NCBI GenBank assembly: GCA_016196415.1
Contig: JACPXS010000095.1
Span: 1-12,522 of the forward strand
Direction of reading: 5' to 3'
Origin: Candidatus Omnitrophota bacterium
GTDB taxonomy: Bacteria > Omnitrophota > Koll11 > Aquiviventales > Aquiviventaceae
Length of the DNA: 12,522 nt
In this document: in pieces, positions 5,679-12,249 of the stretch
Layout of the letters: every line of letters starts with the position of its first letter
Position numbering within the stretch: position 1 is the stretch's first letter
Notes under the pieces: generated by a model
Database searches by the model: none
Seen by the model: only the letters and a program-made list of their open reading frames with translations
Told to the model about the DNA's origin: nothing
Program-made: the position numbers and the translations under genes

Positions 5679-8495
5679 TCACCGACCTTGCGACATGACG
5701 ACACGCGCGCACCGCTCGCACACCTGCGGGTGCGCCGCCTGTGAGCCGACGCTGGCGAGATGCTTCCAGCACCGCTGGCATTTTTGACCCGGGGCGCGTT
5801 CCACGCTCACCCCCACGAGATCTGAGACCGGCAGCTCGCTCGCCGATCCCGACCCCCCGTCGGCTCTGACCTCGATCCCGGAGACGACACACACCTCGGC
5901 GAGCGTCTCGCGATGGGCCTCGCACAACTGTTGGAGCTGGGGATCCTTCACCAGCAAGGTCACCCGGGCTTCCAGCGGGCTTCCGATGACCCCGCGGCTG
6001 CGCTGCTCCTCGAGCGCCTTCATGACGACGCTCCGCAGCGAAAGAAACCGTTCCCATCGCTGCCGGCTTTCTGCGTCTTCTTCAATGAACGATCCGTGCG
6101 GCCATCGAGCGACATGCACGGAGGGCTCGCTCACCCATCCGGCGGTGCGCATCGCGTCCCACACTTCTTCGACGGTCACCACCAGCACCGGCGCGAGCAC
6201 CTTCACAAGAGTTTCTAGTATAGCATATAACGCGCTTTGCGCGCAGCGGCGTTTGGCGGTGGCGGCTCCTTCCGTGTAGAGTCGATCTTTTAAGGCATCG
6301 AGGTAGAAGGCGGAGAGATCCAGCACGCAATACTGGTACACGGTACGGATGACCTCATGGAACTGGTACGCGTCATAGGCCGCCGTGACCGACTGGAACA
6401 TCGCTTGGGTCCTCCGGAAGGCCCAGCGATCCAGGTCAGGACACTCGCGAGGAGCCACCCGATCCCGGTGCGGATTGAAATCGTAGAGATTCGCCAACAG
6501 GTAGCGAAAGGTGTTGCGAATCTTGCGGTACGACTCCGCCACCTGACCCAGGATGTCTTCGGAGATCCGCACATCCTCCCGATAGTCGGAGGAGGCCACC
6601 CACAGCCGCAGGAGATCCGCGCCGTAGCGCTGGCAGACCGCCTGCGGCGCCATGACGTTCCCCAGGCTCTTCGACATCTTGCGGCCTTCCCCGTCCATCA
6701 CAAACCCATGGGTCAAGACGCGCTCATACGGCGGCTTCCCGCGCAAGGCCACCGCCGGAATCAACGAAACCTGAAACCATCCTCGATGCTGGTCGGACCC
6801 TTCGAGATAGAGATGCGCCGGCCACCGCAGGCCTTCCCGCTCCTTCAGGACGGCTTCATGGCTGACGCCCGAATCAAACCAGACATCCAGGATATCGGTT
6901 TCTTTCACGAGCTCGGCCCCTTGGCAGGTGGGACATCGAGCATCGGGAGCCAGCTCGCGAGGCGAGGCCGTGAACCACGCCTCAACGCCGTGGGCGCCCA
7001 AAGCTGTTTCAATCTGTCTGATGATCTTCGCGTCGCTCAGCGGCTGGTCGCAGCGTTGGCAACGCAAGACCGGAATGGGAACCCCCCAATAGCGCTGCCG
7101 CGACAGGCACCAGTCCGGACGGTTTTCGAGCATGCCAGAGATCCGGTTGAGGCCGACGGGAGGAACCCATTGCACACCCCTAACCGCTTCCAGCAGCCGC
7201 GCGCGAAGGCCCTTGTGCTCTACGCTGAGAAACCATTGCGGCGTTGCACGGAAGATGACCGGCTGCTTGCACCGCCAGCAGTGCGGGTAGTCGTGTTCAA
7301 TCTCACCCTCGCGCAGGTGCCAGCGCTCGACCCGTTCGAGGAGCTTGATCACGCGGTCATTCGCGTCCTTCCTGCCCACCTCGGCCCCCACGAGCTCGGG
7401 GAGACCAACCTCTTCAGTAAACCGTCCTCGCTCATCGACAGGAGACAGGATGGCCAAGTTGTGCCGCTGGCCAATCACATAGTCCTCTGGTCCATGGCCT
7501 GGCGCGATGTGCACAATACCAGTCCCCTCGGTCAGCGATACTCCATCATCCAGTACGCCCTGGACCGTTCGATCAAGGAAGGGATGCTGAAACACAGCTC
7601 CCTCAAGCGCCGAACCCAACAGCTTCGTTTGGTCGAGATCCTCGAAATTCGTGAGATACGCTCGATACGTGGTCTCGGCGAGCTCCTTCCCCATCAGGAG
7701 CTTCCACACTTTATTGCGCCACTTCACTTCCCCCACTACATATTGACCCTGTGGATGGAAGGCGAGTGCGACGTTGCCGGGTAAGGTCCACGGGGTGGTG
7801 GTCCAGACGAATGCTTCAACCCCCGTCAAGGATTTCCCCGGAACCGACTTGACCGGGAAAGACGTGTGGAGCGACGGGGATCGCTTCAGTTCATACTCCA
7901 CCTCGGCCTCCGCCAGGGCGGTCTCGCAGGTGGCGCACCAGTAGACCGGCTTCCTTCCTCTATAGATGTAGCCGGCCTCGAGCAGCTCTCGGAAGACGCG
8001 GAGGATGGTGAGTGCGTAGCCCTTCTCCATCGTCAGGTAGGAATGGTCCCAGTCGCCCAGCACCCCCAAGCGCTGAAACTGGTCCCGCTGGATCTCTACA
8101 TAGCGCTGCGCATAGGCCCTCGCCTTCTGACGAAACTCGGCCTGAGCGATCTGGGATTTGGTGAGCTTCAGCTCCTTGAAGAGCTGGTGCTCAATGGGCA
8201 TGCCGTGGCAATCCCACCCTGGAACGTAGGGCGCATCGAACCCCTGCATCGTCTTATAGCGGACGATCACGTCCTTGAGGATTTTGTTCAGCGCATGACC
8301 GATATGGATGTCCCCGTTTGCGTACGGGGGACCGTCATGCAGGACGAACGGCGGGCACCCGTGCCTGGCCTTGCGGATCTGCCCGTAGAGATCCATCGAC
8401 TGCCATTGGGCCAGGACGGCCGGCTCGCGCGTTGGCAGATCCGCCTTCATCGGAAAGCCGGTCTTGGGAAGGTTCAACGTAGCCTTGTAGTCCAT
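5679..8495 (-). CDS. ileS: Isoleucyl-tRNA synthetase
   Basis: Charges tRNA-Ile with isoleucine in the cytoplasm. The 938 residues are full length for the bacterial enzyme. HIGH is at 64-67 ([11 protein letters not shown]) and KMSKS at 606-610. The editing (CP1) domain spans about 200-400, with [11 protein letters not shown] at 231-241 and [12 protein letters not shown] at 324-335. [20 protein letters not shown] (456-475) and DVWFDSG (537-543) are typical. Extra Cys pairs at 479/482 and 521/524 suggest a metal-binding insert. The C-terminal zinc finger (CQRC 906-909, CERC 926-929) marks the bacterial type with a C-terminal metal site, not the eukaryote-like mupirocin-resistant type. The leader shows no T-box. 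It begins 125 bp after yggT, across an inverted heptamer pair. Its stop is 4 bp before the dksA-like ATG. Confidence 0.98.
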   Translation of the reverse strand: MDYKATLNLPKTGFPMKADLPTREPAVLAQWQSMDLYGQIRKARHGCPPFVLHDGPPYANGDIHIGHALNKILKDVIVRYKTMQGFDAPYVPGWDCHGMPIEHQLFKELKLTKSQIAQAEFRQKARAYAQRYVEIQRDQFQRLGVLGDWDHSYLTMEKGYALTILRVFRELLEAGYIYRGRKPVYWCATCETALAEAEVEYELKRSPSLHTSFPVKSVPGKSLTGVEAFVWTTTPWTLPGNVALAFHPQGQYVVGEVKWRNKVWKLLMGKELAETTYRAYLTNFEDLDQTKLLGSALEGAVFQHPFLDRTVQGVLDDGVSLTEGTGIVHIAPGHGPEDYVIGQRHNLAILSPVDERGRFTEEVGLPELVGAEVGRKDANDRVIKLLERVERWHLREGEIEHDYPHCWRCKQPVIFRATPQWFLSVEHKGLRARLLEAVRGVQWVPPVGLNRISGMLENRPDWCLSRQRYWGVPIPVLRCQRCDQPLSDAKIIRQIETALGAHGVEAWFTASPRELAPDARCPTCQGAELVKETDILDVWFDSGVSHEAVLKEREGLRWPAHLYLEGSDQHRGWFQVSLIPAVALRGKPPYERVLTHGFVMDGEGRKMSKSLGNVMAPQAVCQRYGADLLRLWVASSDYREDVRISEDILGQVAESYRKIRNTFRYLLANLYDFNPHRDRVAPRECPDLDRWAFRRTQAMFQSVTAAYDAYQFHEVIRTVYQYCVLDLSAFYLDALKDRLYTEGAATAKRRCAQSALYAILETLVKVLAPVLVVTVEEVWDAMRTAGWVSEPSVHVARWPHGSFIEEDAESRQRWERFLSLRSVVMKALEEQRSRGVIGSPLEARVTLLVKDPQLQQLCEAHRETLAEVCVVSGIEVRADGGSGSASELPVSDLVGVSVERAPGQKCQRCWKHLASVGSQAAHPQVCERCARVVMSQGR

Positions 8496-8521
8496 GCCAT
8501 CTCAGTCCGCAAGACGGAAAT

Positions 8522-8590
8522 GTGGAGTGCGAATTGCGGAGTGCGGATTGGACAACCCCAATCATTCCCCATTCCGCATTCCCCATTCCC
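8522..8590. repeat. Inverted pair of heptamer arrays between yggT and ileS
   Basis: Four units at 8522-8549 (GTGGAGT, GCGAATT, GCGGAGT, GCGGATT), a 13-bp spacer, then four at 8563-8590 (CATTCCC, CATTCCG, CATTCCC, CATTCCC), with a degenerate fifth to 8597. The arms are partly complementary, as in the two rluD pairs, and have the same relative orientation. It fills most of the 125-bp gap before ileS and would be in the ileS leader if the cluster is cotranscribed. Confidence 0.85.
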
Positions 8591-8620
8591 CATCTTCGCG
8601 TCGCTCTCTCAAACCTTCTG

Positions 8621-8923
8621 CTAGCGGAGGCGGAACGCCAAGTCAAACAGCGACCGGATGACGACCATCTGCAGGAGTTGGATCAGCATCAATGTCACCA
8701 GCGGAGAGAGATCGATCATCCCAACTACCACAAATGGGAGCCGGCGCCGAACCCAGGCGAAGAGGGGTTCGGTGACGGATCGCAGGAACTGGACGATCGG
8801 ATTGAACGGATCCGGGCTCACCCACGATATCAGGACCGCCACCATGATGACGAGGCTGTAGAGCCACAACACCTTGTCGAGGATGGCGGCGATCGCTTGC
8901 AAGCCATTCGCGAGGACAAACAT
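8621..8923 (-). CDS. yggT: YggT-family membrane protein
   Basis: A 100-residue inner-membrane protein of the YggT family. Hydrophobic segments lie at about 8-33 and 64-90. Between them is the conserved stretch ISWVSPDPFNPIVQFLRSVTEPL (32-54), followed by the basic RRRLP, the family hallmark. Its biochemical role is not established; relatives are linked to osmotic stress and, in some bacteria and plastids, to cell or organelle division or complex assembly. It is usually found next to proC and yggS, exactly as here. The start has a near-perfect ribosome site (AAGGAGG, about 8930-8936), 50 bp after the proC stop. Its stop is followed by the heptamer pair before ileS. Confidence 0.93.
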   Translation of the reverse strand: MFVLANGLQAIAAILDKVLWLYSLVIMVAVLISWVSPDPFNPIVQFLRSVTEPLFAWVRRRLPFVVVGMIDLSPLVTLMLIQLLQMVVIRSLFDLAFRLR

Positions 8924-8973
8924 CGGACCCCTCCTTTATCGGGACATGGCGCGCCTGAACCCCTGAGGGTCCA

Positions 8974-9819
8974 TCAGGACCATGACAGCTCTTTCGAGCG
9001 CCGAGCGGAGGCCTTGAGCGCTTCCGCGAAGTGGGCCGCGACGCGCCGCGCGCTGAGCACGGTGAGCGCGGCTTCGGTCGTGCCCCCCTTGGAGGCGACG
9101 TGGCTGATGAGCGCCGTGGCGGGCTCAGGGCTTGAGCGCAACAGGCGAACGCTACCCTCCAGCGTCTGGCGAATCGCCCGCGAGGCGATGCGCGGCGGAA
9201 GCCCCAACGTCCTGGCGGCTTCTTCCCACGCCTGCACCAGGAAAAAGACGTAGGCGGGACCGGAGCCGCTCACCGCAGTGATCGCATCCAGCAGCCGCTC
9301 GGGAAGCTCAAGGGTGTCTCCCACCGCGTTGAAGAGCGCGAGGGCGATGGTTCGATGGCGGGCCGTGGCGAAGCGGCCCGGCGTGATCGCCGAGAAGGCA
9401 CAACCGACCGTCGCCGGCAAATTGGGCATCACGCGCACCACCGGGATGCCGGGCAGCCGGGCCTGGAGCCAGCGCAGCGTGATCCCGGCGGCGATGGAGA
9501 TCACCACCTGACGCGGACGGACGTGCAGGCGAAGCGGGGGCAAGACGTCAGGGACCTGTTGCGGTTTCACCGCAAGGACCACGACATCGGAGGCGCGCAC
9601 CACGGCCGAGAGATCTGCGCTGACTCCGACGCGAAACCGCGCAGCGACCCGGCGATGAGTGTCCGGATTCGCTTCAGCAGCCCGGATGGCTGCCGGGGAA
9701 ACTCCGCGGCCCAGGAGTCCTGCGATGAGCGCCTGGCCCATCGTCCCGGCCCCGATGAAACCAATCCTCAAGCCTCGCAATGGACGCAATGTGGAATGAG
9801 CGTGGCGCCTTGAAGTCAT
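8974..9819 (-). CDS. proC: Pyrroline-5-carboxylate reductase
   Basis: Catalyses the last step of proline synthesis, reducing pyrroline-5-carboxylate to proline with NAD(P)H. The N-terminal Rossmann fold shows GFIGAGTMG (20-28) and VLAVKPQ (81-87). VRVMPNLPATVG (128-139) and the dimer/active-site segments SGSGPAY (184-190) and VASKGGTTEAAL (241-252) complete the family signature. Length (281) is normal apart from about 15 extra N-terminal residues. I chose the ATG at 9819 because it forms an ATGA overlap with the yggS stop, a typical coupled junction. An ATG at 9840 in the same frame would only add translated repeat (MGNAERG). TTG codons nearer the Rossmann core (L11, L14 and L17 of this frame) are also possible. 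It precedes yggT by 50 bp. Confidence 0.95.
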   Translation of the reverse strand: MTSRRHAHSTLRPLRGLRIGFIGAGTMGQALIAGLLGRGVSPAAIRAAEANPDTHRRVAARFRVGVSADLSAVVRASDVVVLAVKPQQVPDVLPPLRLHVRPRQVVISIAAGITLRWLQARLPGIPVVRVMPNLPATVGCAFSAITPGRFATARHRTIALALFNAVGDTLELPERLLDAITAVSGSGPAYVFFLVQAWEEAARTLGLPPRIASRAIRQTLEGSVRLLRSSPEPATALISHVASKGGTTEAALTVLSARRVAAHFAEALKASARRSKELSWS

Positions 9820-10592
9820 TCCCCGTTCCGCATTCCCCATTCCGCATTTCGATCTGCTCTTGGCCCAAAAATGGCGGTGCCGATTCGCACGATGTCCGCC
9901 CCCTCTTCAATGGCCACTTCAAAATCCTGCGACATGCCCATTGACAGGCTCAAGGCTCGAGGCTCGAGGCTCAAGGTCACTACGACTTCGTCTCGCAACT
10001 GCCGTAATTGACGAAACCATGACCTGGCTTGCTCCGCATGGCTTCCTAGCGGCGCAATGGTCATCATCCCGGCAAGTTTCAGATGTCCTGTCATTAAGAT
10101 CACTTGGCATAATGCACGCGCCTCAGATGACGCGCAACCACACTTCGTGCGTTCTCCTGAGACATTCACTTGGACGAATACTTCAAGGACCTTCCGGTTC
10201 TTACCTCCAGCCTCGAGCCTAGAGCCTCGAGCGTCTTTGGCGGCGTGACGTTCCAGCTCCTCAGCCAGTGCGATCGAATCCACCGAATGGATGACATCAA
10301 ATAGCTCCACGGCATGTTTCGCTTTGTTTCGTTGCAAATGCCCAACCAGATGCCACCGGATTTCCCCTGGCCCCTGGCCCCTTGACCCTAGCGCCGCCTG
10401 TTTCACTTGGGCTTCCTGGACGCGGTTCTCCCCCACGTCCGTCAGCCCAAGCGCCATCGCCTCTTGCATGAGCTCAAGACCCACGCCCTTGGTGACCCCG
10501 ATGAGCGTGATCGAAGCGGCGGGCCGGTGAGACCGCTGACAGGCCCGCTCGATTTGCGATCGCACGCGCTCAAAATTCTCTCGCACATCCAT
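9816..10592 (-). CDS. yggS: YggS-family PLP homeostasis protein
   Basis: A pyridoxal-phosphate-binding protein with an alanine-racemase-like TIM barrel and no known catalysis; the family (PLPBP) buffers PLP. The likely Schiff-base Lys is K35 in LIGVTKG. Family motifs follow: VGENRVQEA (53-61), WHLVGHLQRNKAK (80-92), VNVSGERTKCG (142-152), GMMTIAP (175-181), and LSMGMSQDFEVAIEEGADIVRIGTAIFGPR (216-245). The protein is 258 residues, longer than the usual 220-235. The excess sits in three internal low-complexity inserts (about 68-77, 121-134, 206-217) and an 11-13-residue tail (ADRNAEWGMRNGE) past the normal FGPR end. All four are translated heptamer arrays; the core motifs are intact. No clear ribosome site precedes the ATG. 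It is the first gene of the long minus-strand cluster. Confidence 0.95.
   Translation of the reverse strand: MDVRENFERVRSQIERACQRSHRPAASITLIGVTKGVGLELMQEAMALGLTDVGENRVQEAQVKQAALGSRGQGPGEIRWHLVGHLQRNKAKHAVELFDVIHSVDSIALAEELERHAAKDARGSRLEAGGKNRKVLEVFVQVNVSGERTKCGCASSEARALCQVILMTGHLKLAGMMTIAPLGSHAEQARSWFRQLRQLRDEVVVTLSLEPRALSLSMGMSQDFEVAIEEGADIVRIGTAIFGPRADRNAEWGMRNGE
9817..9851. repeat. Heptamer array at the yggS-proC junction
   Basis: Five consecutive 7-bp units: CATTCCC, CGTTCCG, CATTCCC, CATTCCG and a degenerate CATTTCG. It is the same unit class as the arm at 8563-8590. It encodes the last residues of yggS and contains both the ATGA overlap and an alternative upstream ATG of proC. Confidence 0.8.
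9947..9974. repeat. Heptamer array inside yggS (third internal insert)
   Basis: Four units: GGCTCAA, GGCTCGA, GGCTCGA, GGCTCAA. Read in frame on the minus strand as LSLEPRALSL, immediately before the conserved LSMGMS motif. It contains self-complementary CTCGAG, and its reverse complement matches the array at 10204-10231. Confidence 0.85.
10204..10231. repeat. Heptamer array inside yggS (second internal insert)
   Basis: Four units: CCTCCAG, CCTCGAG, CCTAGAG, CCTCGAG. Read in frame on the minus strand as ARGSRLEAGG, in the loop before the VLEVFVQVNVSGE strand. It is inverted relative to the array at 9947-9974, 229 bp away, so the two could pair in the mRNA. Confidence 0.85.
10364..10391. repeat. 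Heptamer array inside yggS (first internal insert)
   Basis: Four units: CCCCTGG, CCCCTGG, CCCCTTG, ACCCTAG, decaying towards one side. Read in frame on the minus strand as LGSRGQGPG, in the linker between the GENRVQE helix and the WHLVGHLQ strand. Confidence 0.7.
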
Positions 10593-10669
10593 GGGAACTG
10601 TTGCGAAGCAAATTTCTGCCGATGGATCGTGCTTGGTGAAGACGGCACGAGCGTCGAGGACGACGTGCT

Positions 10670-10699
10670 ACTCTAACACAGCCCGACAGAAGGCGTCAA
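10670..10699 (-). promoter_or_regulatory. Candidate promoter of the yggS-rluD cluster
   Basis: On the minus strand TTGACG (10694-10699, five of six -35 bases) stands 18 bp upstream of TAGAGT (10670-10675, four of six -10 bases), giving a leader of about 70 nt before yggS. A second TTGACG lies 11 bp further upstream (10705-10710) because of a tandem duplication. The IS630 left end begins 15 bp beyond the -35, so the core promoter was spared, but any upstream activator site was displaced. Confidence 0.4.
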
Positions 10700-10712
10700 A
10701 CAGGCGTCAAAC
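10691..10712. repeat. 11-bp tandem duplication next to the IS left end
   Basis: AGGCGTCAAAC occurs twice in a row (10691-10701 and 10702-10712), ending directly at the TA target of the insertion sequence. Each copy carries a TTGACG on the minus strand. Confidence 0.75.
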
Positions 10713-10714
10713 TA

Positions 10715-10748
10715 TTGAGTCCTGTATAAACAATGGAATATCCTGACC
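10715..10748 (+). repeat. IS630 left terminal inverted repeat
   Basis: Begins TTGAGTCCTGTATAAACAAT, preceded by TA. It matches the right end in blocks (TTGAG, TG-TATAA, AATGGAA, ATC, ACC) separated by short mismatches. It is the likely transposase binding and cleavage end, and overlaps the possible transposase promoter. Confidence 0.85.
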
Positions 10749-10760
10749 GATTCGGCTATC

Positions 10761-11240
10761 ATGGGCGGCATGCGACCTCCTGGCAGCCCCAGTCAGCTGG
10801 AGCGGCGTCGCCGACGCGCCCTCGAGCTGCTGAAGAGGGGCCTGACTCAGTCGGCCGTGGCGGAGCAGCTGGGCTGCGCCAAGAGCTCGGTGTCCCGCTG
10901 GCGCCACACTGCCAAGCGAGCGGGGCTGAGAGGGCTTGCTCCCAAGCCGATCCCCGGCCGACCGCCCAAGCTCTCCCGCTCCCAGCGGCAGCGCTTGGTA
11001 CGACGGTTGCTGAAGGGGCCGCTGGCCTGCGGTTATGGGACCGACCTCTGGACGTTGCCCCGCATTGCCGACCAGATCGCGCGCCAGTATCACGTCCGCT
11101 ATCACCCCGCCCACGTGTGGCGGCTCTTGCGCGGGCTGGGGTGGAGCTGTCAGAAGCCGGAGCGCCGGGCCCTGCAACGGAACGAAGCGGCGATTGCCTA
11201 CTGGCGACGGTCCGTCTGGCCGCATATAAAAAAAGGCTGA
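10761..11240 (+). CDS. IS630 transposase, N-terminal part (orfA)
   Basis: The DNA-binding half of an IS630 transposase, 159 residues. A basic start leads into a helix-turn-helix (about 14-52: RRRALELLKRGLTQSAVAEQLGCAKSSVSRWR). A Pro-rich linker (APKPIPGRPPKLS, 60-72) and a second winged-helix region (73-130, HPAHVWRLLRGLGWSCQKPERRA) follow, the usual IS630 layout. The ATG at 10770 (MRPPGSP) is an alternative start; no strong ribosome site is seen. The frame ends at TGA (11238-11240), 4 bases after a run of seven A (11228-11234). If one A of the run is skipped, the protein reads through as IKKAERLGAHLVFLDESGF, giving a continuous 342-residue transposase. It is thus either a programmed slippage site or a single-base lesion. 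Confidence 0.88.
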   Translation: MGGMRPPGSPSQLERRRRRALELLKRGLTQSAVAEQLGCAKSSVSRWRHTAKRAGLRGLAPKPIPGRPPKLSRSQRQRLVRRLLKGPLACGYGTDLWTLPRIADQIARQYHVRYHPAHVWRLLRGLGWSCQKPERRALQRNEAAIAYWRRSVWPHIKKG

Positions 11241-11259
11241 ACGGCTCGGCGCCCACCTG

Positions 11260-11790
11260 GTGTTCCTCGACGAGAGCGGCTTCTCGCTCACCCCAACCGT
11301 CAGACGCACCTGGGCCCCGAAGGGCCACACCCCGTCCCTCTACCATTGGTATAAGCGCGACAAGCTCTCGGCCATCGGCGCCCTCACGGTTTCCCCTCGC
11401 CAGCAGCACCTGGGGCTCTATCTGCACCTCGCGGCGGACCGGGCCTTCACCGGCTTGGATGTCCGCGTCTTCCTCCGGACCCTCCTGCGGCATCTGTGGG
11501 GTGCCGTGGTGTTGCTGTGGGACCGTGGCACCATTCACACGCGGCGAGAGGTCACGGCCTATCTGGCCGCCCATCCCCGGGTGCACCCCTACGACTTCCC
11601 GCCCTACGCGCCAGAACTTAACCCGGCGGAGCATATTTGGAATCAGGCGGATGCGGCGTTGGCTAACGGCGCCCCGCCGCACCTGGCGCAATTGCGCGGG
11701 AGACTTCGGCGGGCCACCCAGCGGCTCCGCCGCTCGCCACCACTCCTGTGGGCGTGCATCAAGGCGTCCGACTTACCCTGGGATGGTTGA
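11260..11790 (+). CDS. IS630 transposase, C-terminal DDE part (orfB)
   Basis: The catalytic half, 176 residues from a GTG at 11260; the frame itself is open from 11230. Catalytic residues are visible: Asp4 in VFLDESGF, Asp88 in LLWDRGTIH and Glu124 in YAPELNPAE, with 35 residues between the last two. The Asn common after the second Asp in relatives (DNA or DNG) is Arg-Gly here. The GTG falls inside the conserved strand and has no ribosome site, so independent initiation is unlikely; it is probably made only as a fusion with orfA through the A7 run. Its stop codon lies inside the right inverted repeat. The frame has no other disruption, which fits a recently active element. Confidence 0.88.
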   Translation: MFLDESGFSLTPTVRRTWAPKGHTPSLYHWYKRDKLSAIGALTVSPRQQHLGLYLHLAADRAFTGLDVRVFLRTLLRHLWGAVVLLWDRGTIHTRREVTAYLAAHPRVHPYDFPPYAPELNPAEHIWNQADAALANGAPPHLAQLRGRLRRATQRLRRSPPLLWACIKASDLPWDG

Positions 11791-11818
11791 GATGTTCCAT
11801 TACTTATACAATTCTCAA
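11785..11818 (-). repeat. IS630 right terminal inverted repeat
   Basis: Read from the outside it begins TTGAGAATTGTATAAGTAAT and is followed outward by TA (11819-11820). It overlaps the orfB stop codon. On the plus strand it contains TACAAT (11807-11812), which could serve as an outward -10 towards nuoA, though the nearest -35-like TTGAGA is only 14 bp upstream. Confidence 0.85.
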
Positions 11819-11867
11819 TAGCAACATCCCTATGCGCTGGGCTTGCTGCCAAAGGTAACCGAAGGCC

Positions 11868-12233
11868 ATGTCCCCGTATACACAGCAGTATCTCTTTATC
11901 GGCTTGCTCACGGTTGTCGCGATTGCGCTGGGGGTGGCCCCGCTTATCTTGGCGAAGTTCATCGCCCCGAAGAAGCCGGGGTATTCCAAGCAGGCTCCGT
12001 ACGAGTGCGGCCTGGAATCCGAGGGCGATCCGTGGTTTCAGTTCCGGGTGCAGTACTACGTGTACGGATTGCTCTTTGTGATTTTCGACGTTGAGGTAAT
12101 TTTCATTTATCCGTGGGCGCTCGTCTGGAAGATGCTCGGGCCGACGGCGCTCGCTGAGATGGTGGTGTTTCTTGCCATCCTCGCGGTGGGCTTGGTCTAC
12201 GCGTGGAAGAAAGGCGTGTTGGAATGGGAATAA
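11868..12233 (+). CDS. nuoA: NADH-quinone oxidoreductase subunit A
   Basis: A membrane subunit of respiratory complex I that helps form the junction between the peripheral arm and the proton-pumping arm, near the quinone site. The 121 residues are normal length. Three membrane helices lie at about 8-30, 64-84 and 96-111. The conserved loop [14 protein letters not shown] (43-56) and [13 protein letters not shown] (73-85) are the family signature. The ATG is preceded by AAGG (11852-11855) and GAAGG (11861-11865), neither ideally spaced. nuoB follows after 16 bp, the usual nuoAB order. The IS630 element ends 48 bp upstream, so the native promoter was probably split or replaced. Confidence 0.97.
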   Translation: MSPYTQQYLFIGLLTVVAIALGVAPLILAKFIAPKKPGYSKQAPYECGLESEGDPWFQFRVQYYVYGLLFVIFDVEVIFIYPWALVWKMLGPTALAEMVVFLAILAVGLVYAWKKGVLEWE

Positions 12234-12249
12234 CGTTGCAGGTGTCCTC

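Larger units (their letters stand above)
10715..11818 (+). mobile_element. IS630-family insertion sequence, complete
   Basis: A 1104-bp element with terminal inverted repeats of about 34 bp (10715-10748 and 11785-11818; 25 of 34 positions match by my alignment), both starting TTGAG from the outside. TA flanks both ends (10713-10714, 11819-11820), the target duplication expected for the IS630/Tc1/mariner group. It carries a DDE transposase in two overlapping phases. A possible element promoter is TTGAGT (10715-10720), 18 bp, TATCCT (10739-10744). It sits in the divergent region between yggS and nuoA, and its right end is 48 bp from the nuoA start. Confidence 0.93.

Noticed and set aside
6357..7784. 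Long plus-strand open frame (475 codons) opposite ileS
   Set aside because: Antisense shadow in a GC-rich gene; the minus strand encodes the conserved isoleucyl-tRNA synthetase core, and the plus reading has no family features.
8496..8620. T-box riboswitch upstream of ileS
   Set aside because: No T-box core (TGGNACC-like) or specifier arm is seen; the gap is mostly heptamer repeat.
9819..9840. proC start at the upstream ATG (9840)
   Set aside because: It adds only translated repeat; the ATGA overlap at 9819 is the more usual coupled start. Kept as an alternative.
10733..11821. Plus-strand open frame (362 codons) spanning the whole IS in another phase
   Set aside because: The transposase motifs (helix-turn-helix, DESGF, WDRG, YAPELNPAE) lie in the other two phases; this phase is Arg/Pro/Ser-rich shadow.
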